Part shown: piece by piece, positions 24,963 through 33,141 of the stretch
Layout: each line of letters starts with the position of its first letter
Numbering within the stretch: the first letter of the stretch is position 1
Source: an uncultured Hungatella sp.
GTDB lineage: Bacteria; Bacillota; Clostridia; Lachnospirales; Lachnospiraceae
Direction: 5' to 3'
DNA: 64,000 nucleotides
NCBI GenBank assembly: GCA_910588325.1
Contig: CAJUPP010000008.1
Location: 13,973 to 77,972 of the forward strand
Position numbers and translations under genes: made by a program
Notes under the pieces: model-generated
Told to the model about the DNA's origin: nothing
Database searches by the model: none
What the model saw: only the letters and a program-made list of their open reading frames with translations

Positions 24963-25222
24963 GGCTGAAACCTCCTCATTTTAATTGAAAATATTGGTTT
25001 ATGAGAGTAAAACTTTGGGTATTGATAGCCTTGAATGGGGATTATAATATGGGATGGCAGGAAAGTCAAGGCGAAAGTCAGGACCATAGGATACTCATGA
25101 AATAGTTGATAGAAAAAAAGCTGGAAGTATGCGTTATGGTGTGATAAAATGGAAAGACAGGAAAAGCGAAGGAACTGTAAACTTCGTAAAAAGGCCAGGG
25201 AACAAGGGAGAGAAAAGGTGAT

Positions 25223-26062
25223 ATGAAGGACAAAGAGAATGTAAAGAATATTATCATAGGAGGAGCCGGCTTTATTATATTTCTTCTGGTGCTGATTTTG
25301 ATGGCCAATATTCAAAAAGAGAGGGAAAAGAATGAAGACTGGCGTGTAGAAGGACAGGTCATAAAAAGAGAGGCAGTCACACGGGATGATGAGAAAAACG
25401 GGACGGAGAAGGTGTATCTCATTGACTGTGAAGATGAGAATGGCGTCGTCCATACATTTGAACTGACAGATGCGGCTCTGGATGGAAATATCAGTGCAAA
25501 AGAAGCATTCAGAGAGATAGAAACCGGCAAGGCCTACAGATTCAAAGTGGGCTGGCGGGAAAAAGAAATTATGGATAAGCCCGGATATTATCCCAGTATT
25601 TACGGGGCGGCTTCCCTGGTGGAAGTGAATCTGGCACTGTCTGCCCAGGCTGCAGAGGCAGAGGCGACGGCGGATACGGAGGAAACAACAGACGGGAAGG
25701 AAACCACAGGGGCGAAGGAAAGGACATCTATTCCGGAGACAAGAGCTTCTTCAGATACGGAAAATGATACGAAAGCGACCACTGCCGTCCGGGAGAGAGA
25801 GACTGCCGAAACAACGACCGCCCTGGAAACTTCCACAAGAAGAGAAGCGGAATCGGAGGAAAGACCTTCCAAATTGGAAATTGGAGGAATCAAGATAGAA
25901 CCTGTGGAACAAACTGTTGATGAAGAGCTTATGGAGAGTCTGGAGGCACAGGTGAAAAAAGAGTTGGAGGAGAGCATCCAGGCAGAGTTGGAGGAGAGCT
26001 TTGATATGGAGAGAAAATCTCTTCGAAAAGAGATAGAGAACCTGGAAGAGAAGCTGAAATAA
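25223..26062 (+). CDS. Membrane-anchored protein with Thr/Glu-rich linker and coiled coil
   Basis: Not recognised. The 279-residue protein has one N-terminal membrane helix (residues about 9-28), a beta-rich domain (about 40-135, with VEGQVIKREAVTRDD and IDCEDENGVVHTFELTD), a Thr/Glu/Ala-rich low-complexity linker (about 140-215, many TTA/ETT), and a C-terminal Glu/Lys coiled coil (about 225-279). Topology would put the bulk outside. The start has AAAGGTGAT upstream. It stands alone between the divergent kinase-like gene and the SufBC operon. Confidence 0.75.
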   Translation: MKDKENVKNIIIGGAGFIIFLLVLILMANIQKEREKNEDWRVEGQVIKREAVTRDDEKNGTEKVYLIDCEDENGVVHTFELTDAALDGNISAKEAFREIETGKAYRFKVGWREKEIMDKPGYYPSIYGAASLVEVNLALSAQAAEAEATADTEETTDGKETTGAKERTSIPETRASSDTENDTKATTAVRERETAETTTALETSTRREAESEERPSKLEIGGIKIEPVEQTVDEELMESLEAQVKKELEESIQAELEESFDMERKSLRKEIENLEEKLK

Positions 26063-26148
26063 GAACTGAAAAGACAGACATCAGCAAAGCAGATACAATC
26101 ATCACCGCCGGCTGAATGTAGGGGCGATATTTAAAAGGAGAATTTTAT

Positions 26149-26886
26149 ATGCTTACATTAGAAAATTTGTCATTTGGCGTACAGGAGGAATGCGGTGAGA
26201 AAGACATCATCCGCAATTTAAATCTGACCATAGGCGAGCGTAAATTTGTTGTGATTACCGGACCGAACGGAGGAGGTAAATCTACGCTGGCAAAACTGAT
26301 TGCCGGAATCGAAAAGCCTACGGAAGGGAAGATTACTTTTGACGGAGAAGACATTACGGAAAAAGGAATTACGGACAGGGCCAATTCAGGAATCAGCTAC
26401 GCATTCCAGCAGCCGGTGCGCTTTAAAGGTGTTCAGGTATTGGATCTGATCCGACTGGCAGCCAGGAAAAAACTGTCTGTGGCAGATGCCTGCCAGTATT
26501 TGTCAGAAGTGGGACTGTGTGCCAAGGATTACATTAACCGGGAGGTAAATGCCAGCCTGTCAGGAGGAGAATTAAAGAGGATCGAGATTGCCACCGTCCT
26601 TGCCAGAGGTACCAAGCTGTCCGTATTTGACGAGCCGGAGGCCGGAATAGACCTGTGGAGCTTCCAGAACCTGATTGCGGTATTTGAGAGAATGCGGGAG
26701 ACAACGAAAGGAACAGTTTTGATTATTTCTCACCAGGAGCGGATTTTGAATATTGCAGATGAGATTGTGGTGATAAAAGACGGACAGATTGCCCATCAGG
26801 GAACCAGGGATCAGATTCTTCCAAAACTTCTTGGAACCGCGTCGGCAGTAGATGCCTGCAGCAAATTTTATAAGGGGGAGAGATAA
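26149..26886 (+). CDS. sufC: SufC-type ATPase of a minimal Fe-S assembly system
   Basis: A 245-residue ABC ATPase. Walker A GPNGGGKST at residues 38-46, signature SLSGGELKRIEIATVLARG near 139, Walker B with the SufC-specific SVFDEPEAGIDLWSF near 160, and ISHQERIL near 195. It drives conformational change in the SufB/D scaffold during Fe-S cluster building. AAAAGGAG precedes the ATG. Only one scaffold gene follows (one base between stop and start), and no sufS, sufU or sufE is nearby: the two-gene SufBC or SMS arrangement of anaerobes. Confidence 0.9.
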   Translation: MLTLENLSFGVQEECGEKDIIRNLNLTIGERKFVVITGPNGGGKSTLAKLIAGIEKPTEGKITFDGEDITEKGITDRANSGISYAFQQPVRFKGVQVLDLIRLAARKKLSVADACQYLSEVGLCAKDYINREVNASLSGGELKRIEIATVLARGTKLSVFDEPEAGIDLWSFQNLIAVFERMRETTKGTVLIISHQERILNIADEIVVIKDGQIAHQGTRDQILPKLLGTASAVDACSKFYKGER

Positions 26887-26887
26887 G

Positions 26888-27823
26888 ATGGCAGATTTTG
26901 CAAATATCGATAAAATTCAGCTTCGTCTTCTTAAAGAGGTGGCGGATCTTCATGAGGTTCCGGCAGGCGCTTTCAATATCAGAGCCAACGGACAGCTTGC
27001 TCAGCGGGTAAATTCAGCCAATATTGAGATTGTTTCAAAAGAAGACGGCACCGGGATTGACATCCATATACGTCCGGGAACCAAAAAGGAGAGCGTTCAT
27101 ATTCCGGTGGTTCTCAGTCAGAGCGGCATAAAAGAGATGGTATACAACGATTTTTATATTGGAGATGACGCGGATGTAGTCATCGTGGCGGGCTGCGGCA
27201 TCCACAACGGCGGAGACCAGGATTCCAAGCACGACGGCCTTCACCGGTTTTTTGTGGGAAAGAATGCAAAGGTGAAATATGTAGAGAAGCATTACGGCTC
27301 CGGAGACGGACGGGGAAAGCGCATCATGAACCCGGGAACGGAAGTAACCATGGAAGAGAACAGCTATATGGAGATGGAGATGGTGCAGATCAAAGGCGTG
27401 GATTCTACGAAAAGAAGTACGAAAGCGGATCTGGCAGCAGGAGCCAAGCTGGTGATTCGGGAGCGTCTTCTGACCCATGGGACCCAGTATGCGGAAAGCG
27501 GATTTGTGGTAAACTTAAACGGAACCGATTCCAGCGCCAATGTGATCTCCAGGTCCGTGGCAAAAGAAGAATCGAAACAGCTGTTTGTCGCAGAGATCAA
27601 CGGCAATGCCAAGTGCGCCGGACATTCCGAATGCGATGCTATCATTATGGACGACGCAAAGATCAGCGCCATCCCCAAGATTACTGCCAATGATGTGGAT
27701 GCGGCACTGATTCATGAGGCGGCCATCGGCAAGATTGCAGGAGAGCAGATTATAAAGCTGATGACTTTAGGACTTACGGAGGCCGAGGCTGAGGCGCAGA
27801 TTGTTGATGGTTTTTTGAAATAA
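26888..27823 (+). CDS. SufB/SufD-like scaffold protein (short form)
   Basis: A 311-residue SufBD-core protein, much shorter than the 420-470 residues of classical SufB or SufD because the N-terminal helical domain is missing. Beta-helix blocks: VVIVAGCGIHNGGDQDSKHDG near residue 98 and AEINGNAKCAGHSECDAIIMDD near 237. The C-terminal HEAAIGKIAGEQIIKLMTLGL matches the SufB end. Cysteines at CGIH, CAGHSEC could be cluster ligands. With SufC it would form the scaffold complex. The start at 26888 is chosen over 26852 by the GGGGGAGAGATAAG site. Confidence 0.88.
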   Translation: MADFANIDKIQLRLLKEVADLHEVPAGAFNIRANGQLAQRVNSANIEIVSKEDGTGIDIHIRPGTKKESVHIPVVLSQSGIKEMVYNDFYIGDDADVVIVAGCGIHNGGDQDSKHDGLHRFFVGKNAKVKYVEKHYGSGDGRGKRIMNPGTEVTMEENSYMEMEMVQIKGVDSTKRSTKADLAAGAKLVIRERLLTHGTQYAESGFVVNLNGTDSSANVISRSVAKEESKQLFVAEINGNAKCAGHSECDAIIMDDAKISAIPKITANDVDAALIHEAAIGKIAGEQIIKLMTLGLTEAEAEAQIVDGFLK

Positions 27824-28211
27824 TTCATATTTTTGCTGATTTTTCACTTGTTCATCGGCTCTGCGTCTTAGCGTCTGGCTTTATGCCAGACTGTGCTGTT
27901 TATAGTCTTTCTGACAAAGGGAAAGACGAGTTTATAGCTTCGCTAAAAGCATCCGTCCTGCAATTCAATTACGACACAAACCTCTTTTCCATTGCCGCAT
28001 TCCCGGCACCACCATGAATGAAAGGGGTTCCTGTGAACCCTCCGGGGGATGTACACAAAAGGCCAAAAACGGGCATTTTGGCGCGTCGTACGGTCAGCGC
28101 AGCAAGTGCGCAGACCTACAGCAAGAAATTCGTGACTTTCCCCAGTAACCCAATAATTAAGACAGGCAATGCCCGCAATAGCAACAAATGGAAATGATAA
28201 CGAAAAAGTCT
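27824..28211. other. Intergenic stretch with hairpins and one dispersed repeat copy
   Basis: No gene seen. It has a GTCTGGC/GCCAGAC hairpin near 27872-27890 and the first copy of a 105-bp dispersed repeat at 28035-28140. A long minus-strand reading frame over it has no ribosome site or recognisable protein. The metNIQ promoter starts at 28212. Confidence 0.6.
28035..28140 (+). repeat. Dispersed intergenic repeat, copy 1
   Basis: From GAACCCTCCGGGGGAT to TTCGTGACTTTC, with the internal palindromes GCCAAAA/TTTTGGC and a GCGCA-rich stem. The same stretch occurs on the opposite strand at 61129-61233 with few differences; a partial relative is at 35563-35597. Confidence 0.85.
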
Positions 28212-28240
28212 TGACAAGTTCTGTAACCTGGAGTAGAATA
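28212..28240 (+). promoter_or_regulatory. Promoter of the metNIQ leader
   Basis: TTGACA, 17-base spacer, TAGAAT. The transcript would start near 28247, about 50 bases before the leader-peptide ATG and about 280 bases before metN. The leader is too short before the peptide for an S-box or T-box, and none of their motifs was seen. Confidence 0.8.
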
Positions 28241-28295
28241 CGACACATAAACAGTTTCCGGTGATAACACGGAAAAGTATCTGCAGGAGGAGCAT

Positions 28296-28391
28296 ATGTA
28301 CAATTCAAAATCCATGATGATGAATATGTATATGATGAACGGCATGTGCATGTGCCGTATGTTCATGTGCATAAAATCCAGTGGTTTTTGA
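28296..28391 (+). CDS. Methionine-rich leader peptide of metNIQ
   Basis: A 31-residue ORF with eleven Met and three Cys codons; the core reads MMMNMYMMNGMCMCRMFMC. It has a strong ribosome site (GCAGGAGG, 28283-28290) five bases before the ATG. It sits between a good promoter and an intrinsic terminator (28470-28498) that precedes metN, the gene of a methionine importer. This is the layout of amino-acid attenuators such as the trp and his leaders, here for methionine. The sequence just after its stop codon (28392-28414) resembles the arms of the terminator and could act as antiterminator when ribosomes stall on Met codons. Confidence 0.85.
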   Translation: MYNSKSMMMNMYMMNGMCMCRMFMCIKSSGF

Positions 28392-28498
28392 AGGTCTATG
28401 TGGACAGTGCTTGCAGAAAAAAGACGAAAAGATAGCTGACATCAGATATCTGTAGAAGTTGAATTCGAGCCGTAGGTCTATGGGACTTGCGGTTTTTT
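28392..28498 (+). promoter_or_regulatory. Candidate methionine attenuator (antiterminator and terminator)
   Basis: Terminator: CCGTAGGTCT (28470-28479) pairs with GGGACTTGCGG (28483-28492, ten pairs, three G-U), then TTTTTT at 28493-28498. Directly after the leader stop lies a degenerate copy: AGGTCTATG (28392-28400), GGAC and GCTTGC (to 28414). Its AGGTCT can pair with 28483-28488 and so compete with the terminator. A ribosome at the leader stop would cover this copy; one stalled at Met codons would leave it free. The pairing choice is by eye and untested by folding. Confidence 0.65.
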
Positions 28499-28524
28499 GT
28501 ATTTTAAAGAAAGGGGAAAGCAGG

Positions 28525-29538
28525 ATGGAGAAGCCTATGATTCAGATTCGGAATTTGGGAAAGACATTTAAGACTTCTTCCGGCGAAGTGAAGGCTCTGG
28601 ATAATATTAATCTGGATATTTGCCAGGGAGAGATATTTGGAATTATTGGACTAAGCGGAGCCGGAAAGAGTACGTTGGTGCGATGTATGAATTATCTGGA
28701 GGTGCCTACAGAAGGAGAGGTTTTATTTGAGGGAGAGAGCCTGTCCAGGATGAATGGGATTCAACTGAGAAAGACCAGACAGAGTATGGGGATGATCTTT
28801 CAGCAGTTCAATCTTCTGGCTCAGAGAAATGTGATTCGGAATGTTTGTTTTCCTCTGGAACTGGCAGGAGTAACGAAGAAGGAAGCAAGGGAAAGGGCTA
28901 TGGAATTGCTGAAGACTGTGGGACTGGAAGAAAAGGCCAGGGCTTATCCGGCGCAGCTGTCTGGAGGGCAGAAGCAGAGAGTGGCCATCGCCAGGGCATT
29001 GGCTACGAATCCTAAGGTGATTCTGTGTGATGAGGCTACCAGTGCGTTGGACCCTAATACCACGAAGTCTATACTGGCGCTTTTAAAGGAGATTAACCGA
29101 ACCACGGGAGTGACGGTGATTGTCATTACTCATGAGATGGCGGTGATTGAGGCGATCTGTGACAGGGTGGCGATTATTGACAAGAGTCATATTGCGGAGG
29201 TAGGTACGGTATTGGAGATTTTTTCAGAGCCCAAGTCCAAGATTGGCAGACAGCTGATTTTGGGAGATGCGGCGAAGCAGGTAGATTTTCATAATGCCAG
29301 GCAGATTCGGATTATTTTTGACGGGCGGGAATCTACGGAACCGGTGATTTCCAATCTGGTTTTGTCCTGTCAGGTCCCTATCAATATTATGTATGCGGCT
29401 ACCAGGGATATCGGTGGCAGGGCTAAGGGGCAGATGATTGTTCAGCTTCCAGAAGGGGAGGCAGATGCAGCAAAAGTGGTAAATTATTTGAAAACAGTTA
29501 AGATTCCTTTTGAGGAGGTGACAGAGCATGACCTTTGA
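28525..29538 (+). CDS. metN: Methionine ABC transporter ATP-binding protein
   Basis: A 337-residue ATPase. Walker A GLSGAGKST near residues 42-50, signature LSGGQKQRVAIARAL near 143, Walker B VILCDEATSALDP near 165, then VIVITHEMAVIEAICD. The last about 70 residues form the NIL regulatory domain that binds methionine and trans-inhibits the importer. The start at 28525 follows AAAGGGGAAAGCAGG; the longer frame from 28459 would start inside the terminator. It overlaps metI by 11 bases. Regulation is probably through the leader attenuator upstream. Confidence 0.95.
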   Translation: MEKPMIQIRNLGKTFKTSSGEVKALDNINLDICQGEIFGIIGLSGAGKSTLVRCMNYLEVPTEGEVLFEGESLSRMNGIQLRKTRQSMGMIFQQFNLLAQRNVIRNVCFPLELAGVTKKEARERAMELLKTVGLEEKARAYPAQLSGGQKQRVAIARALATNPKVILCDEATSALDPNTTKSILALLKEINRTTGVTVIVITHEMAVIEAICDRVAIIDKSHIAEVGTVLEIFSEPKSKIGRQLILGDAAKQVDFHNARQIRIIFDGRESTEPVISNLVLSCQVPINIMYAATRDIGGRAKGQMIVQLPEGEADAAKVVNYLKTVKIPFEEVTEHDL

Positions 29539-30193
29539 TGCGACGACGATTGCAATGTTAAAGACAGGGATTTGGGAGACTTTTTATATGGTGGTTCTTT
29601 CTTCTTTTCTGGCTTATCTGATTGGGCTGCCTTTGGGGATTATTCTGGTGGTGACGGATAACGACGGGGTTTATCCGATTCCGTGGCTGCAGAAGATTTT
29701 GGGACTGGCCATTAATCTGATGCGGTCGGTTCCGTTTTTGATTCTTTTGTTTATTGTGCTGCCGCTGTCTAAGATCGTTATCGGAACCAGGATTGGATCT
29801 CCGGCGATTATTATTCCGCTGACCATTGCGGCGGCGCCTTATGTGGCGAGAGTGGTGGAATCTTCTTTTCGGGAGATTGATGCAGGGGTAATTGAGGCAG
29901 CAAAGTCTATGGGAGCTTCTGCATGGCAGATTATTTGGAAGGTGATGCTTCCTGAATCGAAGCCATCCCTGTTGTTGGGAGCAGCGCTGGCTGTTACTAC
30001 TATTTTGAGTTATTCCGCTATGGCAGGATTTACCGGGGGAGGCGGTTTGGGGGCTATTGCGATTAATTATGGCTATTATCGTTATGAACCGGGGTTGATG
30101 TGGATTGCAGTTATCCTTTTGGTGGTTATGGTACAGATTATTCAGGAGGCAGGGAACTGGCTTTCTAAAAAAAGTGACAGAAGGATGAGATAG
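29528..30193 (+). CDS. metI: Methionine ABC transporter permease
   Basis: A 221-residue permease with five predicted membrane helices. The EAA-like loop EAAKSMGASAWQIIWKVMLPESKP near residues 122-146 contacts MetN. GGLGAIAINYGYYRYEP near residue 178 is typical of MetI. The start overlaps the metN end. It precedes the binding protein gene by 129 bases. Confidence 0.94.
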   Translation: MTFDATTIAMLKTGIWETFYMVVLSSFLAYLIGLPLGIILVVTDNDGVYPIPWLQKILGLAINLMRSVPFLILLFIVLPLSKIVIGTRIGSPAIIIPLTIAAAPYVARVVESSFREIDAGVIEAAKSMGASAWQIIWKVMLPESKPSLLLGAALAVTTILSYSAMAGFTGGGGLGAIAINYGYYRYEPGLMWIAVILLVVMVQIIQEAGNWLSKKSDRRMR

Positions 30194-30322
30194 AGTGATT
30201 GCATGGGCGGATAAACGGTATAAGGTGTAGTAAAAGCGCGGCTTTTGGGAATTTCCGGGATTATAAAGGGTTTAAAGACCTTTATAATAAATAAAATATA
30301 GCAGCATGAGAGGAGAAACGTT

Positions 30323-31240
30323 ATGAGAAAAAAATTATGTGTAATTGCAGCGGCAGTGTTGGTTGCGGGAAGTCTTGCAGGGTGCGCAGGAAGCGGCAAT
30401 AAAGAGACAACAGCAGCGGCAGAGACAACGGCGGCAGAAACAAAGACAGACGAGAGTACGACGGATGGCGGTGAAGAGACCACAACGGCAGAGAAGGCGG
30501 CCCCGGGAGAGCTTAAGAAAATTGTAGTGGGAGCCAGTCCGGCACCCCATGCGGAAATTTTGAGGGCGGCTCAGGAAGTTTTGGCAGAGAAAGGATATGA
30601 GCTGGATATTAAGGAGTATGTGGATTATATTCAGCCGAACCTGGCTTTGGAGTCCGGGGATTTGGATGCCAATTATTTCCAGCATCTTCCGTATCTGGAG
30701 ACCTTTAATGAGGAGAATGGAACAAAGCTGGTGTCTGCAGCGGCGATTCATTATGAACCCTTTGGAATCTATGCAGGTAAGACGGCTTCTTTGGAGGAAC
30801 TGGCAGACGGAGCAAGAGTGGCTGTGCCCAATGATACGACCAATGAGGCAAGAGCGCTTCTTCTTTTGGAGGCTCAGGGACTGATTAAGCTGAAAGAGGG
30901 AGCGGATTTGACGGTGACTAAGAATGATATTGTGGAAAACCCGAAGAATCTGGATCTGTATGAGGTGGAAGCTGCTCAGATTCCGCGTGTGGTGGAGGAT
31001 GTGGATATTGCAGTTATTAATGGAAACTATGCCATTGAGGCAGGATTTAAGGTATCAGAGGCATTGGCAGTGGAAGATTCCGCATCGATTGCAGCGACTA
31101 CCTATGGCAATGTGATTGCGGTTCAGGAAGGTAAGGAGAATGAGGAAGCAATTCAGGCATTGATTGAGGCGCTGACAAGCGAAGAGGTAAAGAAGTTTAT
31201 AGAAGAGGAGTATGAGGGAGCGGTGGTTCCACTGTTTTGA
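30323..31240 (+). CDS. metQ: Methionine-binding lipoprotein
   Basis: A 305-residue NlpA/MetQ-family lipoprotein. The signal peptide ends in the lipobox LAGC (Cys21), followed by a Thr/Glu/Ala-rich linker (to about residue 60). The binding domain starts LKKIVVGASPAPHAEIL and contains YIQPNLALESGDLDANYFQH near 104 and VAVPNDTTNEARALLLLEAQG near 168. It captures methionine for MetNI. AGGAGA precedes the ATG. Confidence 0.94.
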   Translation: MRKKLCVIAAAVLVAGSLAGCAGSGNKETTAAAETTAAETKTDESTTDGGEETTTAEKAAPGELKKIVVGASPAPHAEILRAAQEVLAEKGYELDIKEYVDYIQPNLALESGDLDANYFQHLPYLETFNEENGTKLVSAAAIHYEPFGIYAGKTASLEELADGARVAVPNDTTNEARALLLLEAQGLIKLKEGADLTVTKNDIVENPKNLDLYEVEAAQIPRVVEDVDIAVINGNYAIEAGFKVSEALAVEDSASIAATTYGNVIAVQEGKENEEAIQALIEALTSEEVKKFIEEEYEGAVVPLF

Positions 31241-31246
31241 TGATGT

Positions 31247-31390
31247 GTTACTGTTCGCAGGTGCCTTGTGAACGTAAGAGCATGTGTCCGTTTGAAATCG
31301 CCTGGGGCGATGGGGCATATGCTTTGGCCCCATAACTGTATTGGCTCATGACGAATCAGCGGAGTGATTCGTCATGGAGTGAACAGTAAC
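31247..31390. repeat. Composite foldback element after metQ
   Basis: Outer perfect ten-base inverted repeats GTTACTGTTC (31247-31256) and GAACAGTAAC (31381-31390). Inside are two stems: ATGGGGC/GCCCCAT (about 31310-31332) and a perfect 12-pair stem CATGACGAATCA (31347-31358)/TGATTCGTCATG (31365-31376). No T tract and no gene. The design resembles the element at 17278-17413. Confidence 0.75.
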
Positions 31391-31493
31391 GATGGCGTGA
31401 CGATGCAGAACCCGGCTGGTTTTTCTGCTGGTAATTTATAGAGATTAATGGTATAATGGGCTACAGGTTTATGACAGGAAAAAGGAGAGACCG

Positions 31494-31742
31494 ATGGAAC
31501 AGAAAAATGATATGGCATTGACATCCATGATTCTTGGCATTGCGTCAATCGTCCTTTCCTGCTGTTGTTATCTTGGGATGATTCTGGGCAGTCTGGCAAT
31601 TATTTTTGCCGCTCTGTCCAGGGTGGACGAGATGCACAGGCAGGCGAAGACAGGACTGATTACAGGTATCATAGGAACCATTCTCAGCGTGTTTGCTGTG
31701 TGTATACTTATCGTTATAGGCGTATTGTCGGGAGGTATGTGA
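31494..31742 (+). CDS. DUF4190-like small membrane protein
   Basis: An 82-residue protein with two long hydrophobic segments (about 10-40 and 53-80) around a short polar loop (SRVDEMHRQAKTGLI). This helix-loop-helix with G-rich ends (GIASIVLSCCCYLGMILGSL) is the DUF4190 pattern. Function unknown. AAAGGAGAGACCG precedes the start. Its stop overlaps the start of the next membrane protein gene (ATGTGATGA), so the two are coupled. Confidence 0.75.
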   Translation: MEQKNDMALTSMILGIASIVLSCCCYLGMILGSLAIIFAALSRVDEMHRQAKTGLITGIIGTILSVFAVCILIVIGVLSGGM

Positions 31743-32617
31743 TGAAAACAGAGAGAGCGGAGCTGAAAAAACAGGCCAGACAGGCGCTGAAGGGCCACTA
31801 TGGAACGGTCATAGGCGGCTATATGATGTACATGGCAATATATGGGCTTCTTCTGACGGTATTTTATGTTGCTTTATTTGCCATGATCGTCATAGGCGGT
31901 TTTGCCGCGGATCAATATGGAGTCTTTGCGTATTCCTCCGATGAGGGGGTGTTTGTTGCGGCCTTTGCTGTCTGTATTCTTTTATTTGCGGGAATGTTGG
32001 TGATTATCTATATGCTGATGCCGGGACTGATACGCATGCATATGAACATCTGCAAGGGTGAACCGGCCAGTGCCATGGATATTTTCTGGGGATTTCGAAA
32101 CAAGCCGGGGAAATTTGCCGGAATTGCACTGTTGCTTTTCCTGATTTCCATTTTGTGTGCGGTTCCCAGCACCATACTTTCCATGGCGGCAATGGTGACG
32201 GATTATAGGGTGTTTCCGGCTGTCTTCAATTTGGTGTATACAGTCATTTTGTGGGTGATTTCCATGTATGCTTCTCTGACCTTTTCCATGTTTTTCTTTA
32301 TTCTGGTGGAGGATCCGGGGAAAGGGCTGATTCAGGCGCTGAAGGAAAGCCGTGAAATGATGATCGGAAACAGGATACGTTTTCTGGGACTAAGCTTAAG
32401 CTTTCTGGGCTGGATTTTTCTGGGGATGATGAGCTTTGGAATTGGAATGCTGTGGCTTATGCCGTATATGACCTGCACTACTATCTTCTTTTATCTGGAT
32501 CTTCAGCCGAAGATCGAGACCATTCCCCCGCAGACGGCATGGAATCCTTATATGGAAGGGTATAGAGAAAACAGCGTGGAGCAGGTTGTAGAGGAGACAG
32601 GACAGCCGTTGATGTAG
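31742..32617 (+). CDS. DUF975 family integral membrane protein
   Basis: A 291-residue protein beginning MKTERAELKKQARQALKGHYG, the conserved N-terminal amphipathic segment of DUF975. Six or so membrane helices follow, and the C-terminal part has VEDPGKGLIQALKESREMM, the conserved family block near residue 190. Function is not established. The start at 31742 overlaps the stop of the DUF4190-like gene and has GGAGG nine bases upstream. Confidence 0.85.
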   Translation: MKTERAELKKQARQALKGHYGTVIGGYMMYMAIYGLLLTVFYVALFAMIVIGGFAADQYGVFAYSSDEGVFVAAFAVCILLFAGMLVIIYMLMPGLIRMHMNICKGEPASAMDIFWGFRNKPGKFAGIALLLFLISILCAVPSTILSMAAMVTDYRVFPAVFNLVYTVILWVISMYASLTFSMFFFILVEDPGKGLIQALKESREMMIGNRIRFLGLSLSFLGWIFLGMMSFGIGMLWLMPYMTCTTIFFYLDLQPKIETIPPQTAWNPYMEGYRENSVEQVVEETGQPLM

Positions 32618-32687
32618 TATTCATTTTTATGGCATAAGGACAACAGAGGATCGCATAGGATACACCAAAGAGGAGAGGCGGGTTCTG

Positions 32688-32954
32688 TTGAATTTGAGAA
32701 TTTCGGAGCTGAAACAAAAGGAAGTTATCAATGCGGAGGACTGCAAACGTCTGGGGTTTGTGGGTGATGTGGATTTTGATATGTGCAATGGCTGTATGAC
32801 AGCTATCATTGTACCTGGGCCAGGCAGTTTCTGTGGCTTTCTGGGAAGGGAGAAAGAATATGTGATCCCATACTGCGATATTCTGCAGGTGGGAGATGAT
32901 ATTATTCTGGTAAAGGTGAAAAGAAAAGATGTAGAAGAAAATTGCAGGCCGTAA
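32688..32954 (+). CDS. YlmC/YmxH-family PRC-barrel protein (TTG start)
   Basis: An 88-residue protein. It starts at a TTG with AGGAGAGG upstream; the reading LRISELKQKEVINAEDCKRLGFVGDVDFD is the typical PRC-barrel opening of YlmC/YmxH proteins, small proteins of sporulating Firmicutes linked to sporulation. The end has EYVIPYCDILQVGDDIILVKV. Two extra cysteines (CNGC) lie near residue 33. It has its own terminator after the stop. Confidence 0.82.
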   Translation: MNLRISELKQKEVINAEDCKRLGFVGDVDFDMCNGCMTAIIVPGPGSFCGFLGREKEYVIPYCDILQVGDDIILVKVKRKDVEENCRP

Positions 32955-32968
32955 TGGTCTGCAATTTT
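32937..32968 (+). terminator. Terminator after the YlmC-like gene
   Basis: AAAATTGCAGGCC pairs with GGTCTGCAATTTT around a GTAAT loop; the stem spans the stop codon and ends in TTTTG. Confidence 0.8.
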
Positions 32969-33013
32969 GTATAAGAGAAAAATGCTCCTTCAATATAAAA
33001 ACTTAAAAAGTCC

Positions 33014-33042
33014 TTGAAGTATCATACATATTGTGATAGGAT
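33014..33042 (+). promoter_or_regulatory. Putative promoter of nrdJ
   Basis: TTGAAG (33014-33019), 17 bases, TAGGAT (33037-33042). The leader of about 95 bases shows no cobalamin-riboswitch motif. Confidence 0.5.
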
Positions 33043-33141
33043 ACTAAAGGCATACAATATCTTGAATTTTATTCTTGGAGAAATCTGTAAATTCCGTGCA
33101 GGGAAATCTGGGAATATATGGAACAAAAGGAGAGAAAAAAG

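Noticed and set aside
25600..25977. Ser/Val-rich minus-strand frame in the membrane-anchored protein gene
   Set aside because: It mirrors the repetitive Thr/Glu linker on the plus strand and has no start signals.
27943..28308. 121-residue minus-strand frame over the dispersed repeat and metN promoter
   Set aside because: Composition follows the repeat, there is no ribosome site, and it runs over a clear plus-strand promoter.
28247..28524. S-box or T-box riboswitch upstream of metN
   Set aside because: Only about 50 bases precede the leader peptide, and no SAM-riboswitch core or T-box sequence was seen.
30345..30527. Gln/Arg-rich frame inside metQ
   Set aside because: It is a shadow of the Thr/Ala/Glu-rich linker codons of metQ in another frame.
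33040..33141. Cobalamin riboswitch upstream of nrdJ
   Set aside because: The leader is too short and lacks the B12-box.
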